Below are positions 61,101 through 64,000 of a DNA stretch of 64,000 bases, in pieces. The notes beneath the pieces were generated by a model that saw nothing but the letters and a program-made list of their open reading frames with translations, was not told where the DNA came from and did no database searches. The position numbers were made by a program, and so were the translations under genes. The DNA is from Steromphala cineraria (taxonomy: Eukaryota > Mollusca > Gastropoda > Trochida > Trochidae), in assembly GCA_916613615.1 (NCBI GenBank), contig OU744727.1, positions 20,406,093 through 20,470,092 of the forward strand. The letters run 5' to 3'. How positions within the stretch are numbered: the first letter of the stretch is position 1; each line of letters starts with the position of its first letter.

Positions 61101-62389
61101 GGCGTAACTTCTTTTCACAGAGCGTGTGAGAGACACGTTGATACATGAACTATGCCATGCTGCATCATGGGTACTCAATCACAAGAATGATGGACATGGA
61201 CCGTACTGGAAATACTGGTCAGTTAACTTTAGCTCAGTTTGTATTAAAATATTTTTGAAACAAGAAAGATTTTGGCAAGCATGATGTTTTCAACAACCCC
61301 TTTGCAACCCTTTGGGCATATTTTATGAGAGCTTCACTCATTGTTTGCATACCAAAAAATTCATTCAAATGAAAAGCAATTCCTTAACTATAAGTATTTT
61401 TTTAATATTAAAATCTTTAGCCCCTTTGAATTTTTTTCCAAGAAAGGTCACATTAAGAATCTCATTTAAATTGTAATCGTTAAACCCTTGTCAATGTACC
61501 TGATTGTTAAGCTCGGTCAATATTTCCAGGGCAAGGAAGGCCAACAAGTCCCACCCTGAGCTACCAGTTATCAGTCGCTGTCACAACTACGCCATCGCCA
61601 CCAAATACACCTACAAGTGTGTTGGATGTGGATACAGGTAATGTTTCGAGGCGACATCCCATTCTATCATTAACTAATTAAAGCCTCGCTTTACTGAGCA
61701 AAAAAAATTTGTTTCCGTGCATCACACAATTAGTTTCACACTTCAGAGATTTATGATAGTATGATCAAGCTCAGGTGCAGTAGAGTAAGAAGCTGGCACA
61801 GAAAAAAGTTTATGCATTGAACATAGGACACTTTTTGAAAAGCTGTATAGATGAATTTGTATTTGTGCATTCAACATGTATAGAATATTAATACAATGAA
61901 AGACATTGATTAAAAATCAACATCAATCGATTCCTGGCCAGATATGTTATAACAAATGAATAAAAAAGATGGGATATGTTGCTTTCTTGCTGGCACACGC
62001 CAATATGAGGAAAAAAGATAATTTGAATTAATGCTGTTACTCCTTGATGCCAAAAGTTTTGAAACAATTTACGATCTTTGTAATATAGATGATAAAGAGA
62101 TATTTCTATATTTATTTGCAGTGTTGGCCGCCATTCCAAGTCCCTGGACACAGAAAGAAAAGTTTGTGGGAAGTGTCACGGAAGATTTGAAGTGTTCCTG
62201 ACTAAAGACACGGCATCCTCAGCTTCATCAAGCATGTCAAAAACTCCTAAAACTCCTCGAACACCGAACAGATTTGCTCTGTTTGTGAAGGAAAAGTATG
62301 GAGTGTATAAGAAAAAGGACCTTAAACATAAGGACATCATGCAGATACTGAGTCAGGAGTTTGCTGCAAAGAATAAGCTGGGGGACTGA
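52076..62389 (+). CDS. GCNA: Germ cell nuclear acidic protein (GCNA/ACRC), SprT-like protease, 13 exons
   Basis: Exons: 52076-52198, 52528-52639, 53302-56062, 56323-56369, 56610(or 56618)-56694, 57600-57701, 58573-58691, 59300-59477, 59923-60007, 60420-60540, 61121-61217, 61530-61637, 62122-62389, about 1401 codons. Seen: a Ser/Glu/Asp-rich N-terminal region to about residue 1150; a SprT-like domain with HELCH at about 1253-1257 and a third metal-binding His in HGPYW at about 1270; a zinc ribbon with Cys pairs at about 1307/1310 and 1328/1331; and an HMG-box-like C-terminus (about 1356-1401). This order is specific to GCNA, which in animals acts in germ cells against DNA-protein crosslinks and genome instability. 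The start is the first ATG after an upstream stop-rich stretch. All junctions keep phase except exon 4/5, which needs a weak acceptor. A divergent gene lies upstream. The protein identity is firm; the exact 5' end and exon 5 start are less so. Confidence 0.93.
52528..52639 (+). CDS. GCNA: GCNA exon 2, basic Lys/Ser-rich
   Basis: Acceptor ATTTCAG|CTATC and donor GAGG|GTATTT; enters in phase 0, leaves in phase 1. Encodes a lysine-rich stretch (SGKKKSTKS, VKHKSEE) that looks like a nuclear localisation signal before the acidic region. There are no stops in the frame that connects exons 1 and 3. Confidence 0.8.
53302..56062 (+). CDS. GCNA: GCNA exon 3, large acidic disordered region
   Basis: A single 2761-base exon (acceptor TTTTGTAG|GTAAGG, donor GGAG|GTAAGA; phase 1 in, phase 2 out) encoding about residues 78-998. 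Composition is dominated by Ser, Glu, Asp and Lys with no predicted fold, as expected for the GCNA N-terminus. Visible short repeats: ESPL motifs (around 53937 and 53997) and a duplicated SFYEV..D.C.QT block (54270 and 54690; about residues 401 and 541). Acidic hydrophobic patches such as FDISSDEDDVF near the end could be SUMO-interacting motifs (inference). The open frame starts a few codons upstream inside the intron, so its first ATG (53277) is not the protein start. Confidence 0.92.
56323..56369 (+). CDS. GCNA: GCNA exon 4, short acidic
   Basis: A 47-base exon after CTATTTTTCAG, encoding SSKTMSDSSEEDLDA; donor GCCT|GTAGGT (phase 1). The acidic Ser-rich content fits the neighbouring exons. 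The donor phase does not fit the most obvious acceptor of exon 5, so the 3' boundary is the weakest point of the model. Confidence 0.65.
56610..56694 (+). CDS. GCNA: GCNA exon 5, Lys then Ser/Asp-rich
   Basis: Encodes KMKTKKKPTKMKSSSSSD and then SAESDRD, ending at AGACAG|GTGAGG (phase 2), which joins exon 6 cleanly as DSMKDFIVDD. Starting at the strong acceptor CTTTCAG|AAAATG (56618) would put a TAA across the exon 4/5 join. The AG at 56608-56609 adds 8 bases and restores the frame. I chose the latter start on frame grounds only. Confidence 0.6.
56970..57246. mobile_element. MITE family A, copy 3, in GCNA intron 5
   Basis: Begins AGTTGTGACAAAATATTGAT and ends with the inverse TAGTCACAACT. 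Shares ANTTGTGATACTAAATCTGA, ATTGACTTTAAGATTGCTT and ATATTGTGATACAT with 45079-45344. Confidence 0.75.
57330..57445. repeat. AT microsatellite in GCNA intron 5
   Basis: About 110 bases of TAATA/TATA-type repeats (ATAATAAAATAATATA, TATATAATATATATAATATA). Confidence 0.95.
57600..57701 (+). CDS. GCNA: GCNA exon 6
   Basis: Acceptor GTATGTACAG|CATGAAG and donor CCAAG|GTACAG; enters and leaves in phase 2. Encodes MKDFIVDDANVESESDED followed by IFYLKT. The DFIVDD-type acidic phrase is typical of the segment of GCNA proteins just before the conserved C-terminal half. Confidence 0.85.
57895..58455. repeat. GAT/GGT minisatellite in GCNA intron 6
   Basis: About 560 bases of GAT and GGT triplets with a higher-order phrase (GATTGTGGTGGTGGAGATGA, then GTGATGATGGTGATGATG) repeated six or more times. 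The long open frames on both strands (poly-His, poly-Met, poly-Asp/Gly) are by-products. The intron cannot be read through from exon 6 because TAA follows three codons later. Confidence 0.95.
58573..58691 (+). CDS. GCNA: GCNA exon 7 with a poly-Glu run
   Basis: Acceptor TGTTTGCAG|GGTGCC, donor CACAGG|GTTAGA (phase 1). Encodes RVPRYMTSSDEDYTDSEG, a run of eight Glu, then a Lys/Pro/Gln-rich end. The Glu run is coded almost entirely by GAG, so it is a trinucleotide tract likely to vary in length. It lies just downstream of the intronic GAT/GGT minisatellite. Confidence 0.85.
59039..59299 (+). pseudogene. Two broken tandem copies of GCNA exon 8
   Basis: Copies start at 59039 and 59170, each about 130 bases before the next, and the live exon begins at 59300. 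All share AGACAnCcCTnCCAnAGGTTGCACC and the intronic TTATAGTCTCTTGCTAAAACC. Copy 1 has lost its acceptor AG context and reaches TAA after about 10 codons. Copy 2 keeps CAG| but reaches TGA after about 12 codons. They are therefore pseudo-exons, not alternative exons. Confidence 0.88.
59300..59477 (+). CDS. GCNA: GCNA exon 8
   Basis: Acceptor TGCACACAG|AGACAG and donor GTCAA|GTGAGA; enters in phase 1, leaves in phase 2. Encodes ETALPKVAPRQYETPK through FLSSLSVNLGEYRRHPDA, the lead-in to the SprT-like domain. It is the intact third copy of a 130-base tandem duplication. The two upstream copies are broken (see 59039-59299). Confidence 0.9.
59923..60007 (+). CDS. GCNA: GCNA exon 9, start of SprT-like domain
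   Basis: Acceptor TGTTTTTCAG|TTATG, donor AACAAG|GTGTTT; phase 2 in, phase 0 out. Joins exon 8 as DAVNYVKQFKKYKGELT and ends TVFDNK. The spacing of LYNQTVFDNK before the next exon matches the first helix of SprT-like domains in GCNA. Confidence 0.9.
60420..60540 (+). CDS. GCNA: GCNA exon 10, SprT-like domain
   Basis: Acceptor CCTGTCTTGTAG|TTACC, donor GCAG|GTATAA (phase 1 out). Encodes LPSSLEISWNNRMLKTAGYC then KYMKHHIAKVELSDKVCDSA. The W.N.R...TAG.C phrase is the conserved beta-strand region before the catalytic helix of SprT/Spartan-like proteases. Confidence 0.93.
61121..61217 (+). CDS. GCNA: GCNA exon 11, metalloprotease active site
   Basis: Acceptor CTTTTCACAG|AGCG, donor ATACTG|GTCAGT (phase 2 out). 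Encodes the catalytic helix DTLIHELCHAASWVLN with the HExxH motif intact (Glu present) and the downstream HGPYWKYW carrying the third His. All three zinc ligands and the catalytic Glu are present, so the protease is predicted to be active. Confidence 0.95.
61530..61637 (+). CDS. GCNA: GCNA exon 12, first half of zinc ribbon
   Basis: Acceptor ATATTTCCAG|GGCA, donor TACAG|GTAATG (phase 2 out). Completes the conserved Trp codon, then encodes ARKANKSHPELPVISRCHNY and ends YKCVGCGY, the first CxxC pair of the zinc ribbon that follows the SprT core. Confidence 0.94.
62122..62389 (+). CDS. GCNA: GCNA exon 13, zinc ribbon end and HMG-box-like C-terminus
   Basis: Acceptor TTTATTTGCAG|TGTTG. Encodes VGRHSKSLDTERKVCGKCHG, the second CxxC pair, a Thr/Pro linker (KTPKTPRTP), then NRFALFVKEKYGVYKKKDL and KDIMQILSQEFAAKNKLGD, ending in TGA. 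The final 45 residues match the truncated HMG-box found at the C-terminus of many GCNA proteins (rodent GCNA has lost these domains). A decayed copy of this exon end lies just downstream. Confidence 0.94.
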
Positions 62390-62450
62390 GAGTTGAAAAA
62401 CTTTCCACTATAGATTTGTTCTCCCTTCTTTTTAGATTTTATCTCTTTGT

Positions 62451-62560
62451 AGAATGAAAATATAGAGTGTATAAGAATAACAATGCATTAAAACATAAGG
62501 ACATTATGCAGATACTGAGTCAGGAGTTTGCTGGTATGAATAAGCTTGACGACTTAGTCC
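62451..62560 (+). pseudogene. Decayed tandem copy of the GCNA last-exon 3' end
   Basis: Aligns with 62280-62395: shared strings include GAGTGTATAAGAA, AAACATAAGGACAT and the long identical run over ATGCAGATACTGAGTCAGG. The copy has stop codons and lacks the closing TGA context, so it lies in the 3' UTR or just beyond. Weaker echoes follow at about 62700-62745 and 62810-62860, giving a decaying array of about 160-base units. Confidence 0.85.
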
Positions 62561-62566
62561 AATAAA
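62561..62566 (+). promoter_or_regulatory. Candidate poly(A) signal of GCNA
   Basis: AATAAA, 172 bases after the GCNA stop codon, immediately after the duplicated exon end. It is the first canonical hexamer downstream. If used, the decayed exon copy is transcribed in the 3' UTR. Confidence 0.5.
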
Positions 62567-63413
62567 TTCTCTGTGAATGATCACAAAAATAAGATACCAG
62601 TTACCAAGGGATTTTGCTGAGTGCTGTTAAGCTTTACTAGATGATTAAGAGAAGGACGGCAAAATCTGCACATGATGGATATAGTGTAGAATTTACAAGT
62701 GAAGAAAAGGTCATTGGGATATTATGCAGTTACAATTAGCTGTCAAACATATACTGCATGACTAAGGCTCAAAAATCTGATTCGATGAGTTCATATAAGG
62801 GAGTGCCTAGAGGAAAACAAGACCTAAAATTATAAAGTGCGTTATCAGGATATTCAGGTTTTTCAGCTGATAAACAACCTTCATGAAACTGGAAGGAAAG
62901 GTTAAGCGGTTTCTGTGAGTTGCAAGAAAGAATCTGTGCCCATTAAAAGAAATTCTGACCTGTTTGTTCATGTGCTCTTAGATGGTTGAAAAGGTGTAAG
63001 TTAAACTGGTATAAATGTCAGAGCTTGTCAATGTCATTTATACAACAGTTTGACTTGAACTTCTGTTTAATCAACTTGTATTTCACTGGTAATAATTTGA
63101 TACAAGAGCCTTATCGGATCTAAAGGTTATGATAATAGACAAATTCGATTTAAGTAATATAAAGAAAAAGGTATGGATTTCACATTTCTCATTACAAATA
63201 TTTCTGATGTAATGAATATATTAACATCTAAGATTAGAAAGATTAGAACTTTGGAAATAAGAGATGTCTCTATTTCTTATGTTTATCTCATTAAGTGAAG
63301 TAGAAATATGTTTTCACTAGTTACTCCTCTACAAGTGAATATGTAAATTTTCTACCTCAAAAGATGAGATAAACACTTGTTAGGATGAACAGATATTCTC
63401 ATTCTCTCCCCAC

Positions 63414-63732
63414 AGAGGCAGATCAAGTCATGAAATGTTGATACAGCCTCTGTTCTATTAGGCCGACTTTGCGGGATCCAGCAGTTTCCCCTGGCGGACA
63501 AAGAGTGCACCACAATCCATTTGAATTTCTTTATCAAATCACAACACTTCTCGAATGGAAAGGGTGGTTCATATCACAACGCTTTTGCCTTGATTCAGTA
63601 GCCAAAATGTTGATTTTAGGACAGTGTTGCTGATTGCACAACTAACTTTGATTGCCTCCAATCAATCTTCCATTCTATCCCACAAACTCGGCGTAATAGA
63701 ACAGAGGCTGTATCAACATTACATCTGCCTCT
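63414..63732. mobile_element. Long-TIR element downstream of GCNA
   Basis: 319 bases. Left AGAGGCAGAT, AATGTTGATACAGCCTCTG, TTCTATTAGGCCGACTTTG and TGCGGGAT pair with the inverted right end (AGAGGCAGAT, AATGTTGATACAGCCTCTG, TTCTATTACGCCGAGTTTG, TGTGGGAT). Arms of about 60 bases, with a 6-base gap in the right arm. No ORF. Confidence 0.85.
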
Positions 63733-63749
63733 ATTGGGAGACATGGTTC

Positions 63750-63900
63750 ATACGGCCCTTTAAAAGTACTTGAATTTTGTTTTGATACTGGAAAAGTACT
63801 TGAATTTACAATGCTTACTAAATGTTTTGAAAAAGAACTGGGATTTTGCGGTGACGTCCTCGAAATTTTCAAAAATGTACTTGAATTCGCTGTGACATGG
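63750..63900. repeat. Short AGTACTTGAATTT repeats
   Basis: AAAAGTACTTGAATTT at about 63761 and 63793, and AATGTACTTGAATTCGC at about 63874; the last two are joined by diverged sequence. A likely decayed short-unit repeat. Confidence 0.6.
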
Positions 63901-64000
63901 ATCACAATAGAAAACTCAGAAGTATCGTCTTAACTTCACAAATTGATACAGAATGAAATGAAACGAAACCATTCTGTGAGCTTCCAATCATTCCAACAAA

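Overview
This is an AT-rich window (visibly about two-thirds A+T) from an invertebrate animal nuclear genome. It has spliced genes with GT-AG introns, SINE-like and MITE-like repeats, and long non-coding stretches. Two SINE tails end in a CGGCGTTAAACAATAA-type motif followed by ACTC repeats, a tail style I associate with molluscan (gastropod or bivalve) SINEs. A mollusc is therefore the best guess, but species and class cannot be settled from this sequence alone.

One gene can be rebuilt with confidence. On the + strand, 52076-62389 holds a 13-exon gene of about 1401 codons for a germ cell nuclear acidic protein (GCNA/ACRC). It has a long acidic, disordered N-terminal part (mostly one 2.76-kb exon), a SprT-like metalloprotease domain (HELCH plus a downstream His), a four-Cys zinc ribbon and a C-terminal HMG-box-like segment. 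Twelve of the 13 exons join in consistent phase. The exon 4/5 junction works only with a less obvious acceptor.

A second gene is inferred on the - strand from two pieces: a probable non-coding first exon with a textbook donor at 50751/50750, and a start-codon exon at 41716-41625 encoding MSDTLPSPSEHTS followed by a phase-1 donor. No later exon was found, so its next intron probably runs off the left end (more than 41 kb). The two genes diverge from a shared intergenic region at about 50.8-52.0 kb. Most of 1-50 kb is then intron of this unidentified gene, with islands of more complex sequence that look like candidate conserved non-coding elements.

The non-coding DNA is full of decayed local tandem duplications (unit 70-430 bp) and short transposon-derived elements: at least two piggyBac-like MITEs with TTAA flanks, a TA-flanked MITE, hAT-like and other TIR elements, a 168-bp element with an exact 13-bp target duplication, and a foldback element interrupted by a nested insertion. 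In three places the local tandem duplication includes an exon: the - strand start exon, GCNA exon 8 and the GCNA last exon. Each case leaves decayed pseudo-exons beside the live one. I saw no bacterial, viral, CRISPR or operon-like system, and no tRNA or rRNA gene.
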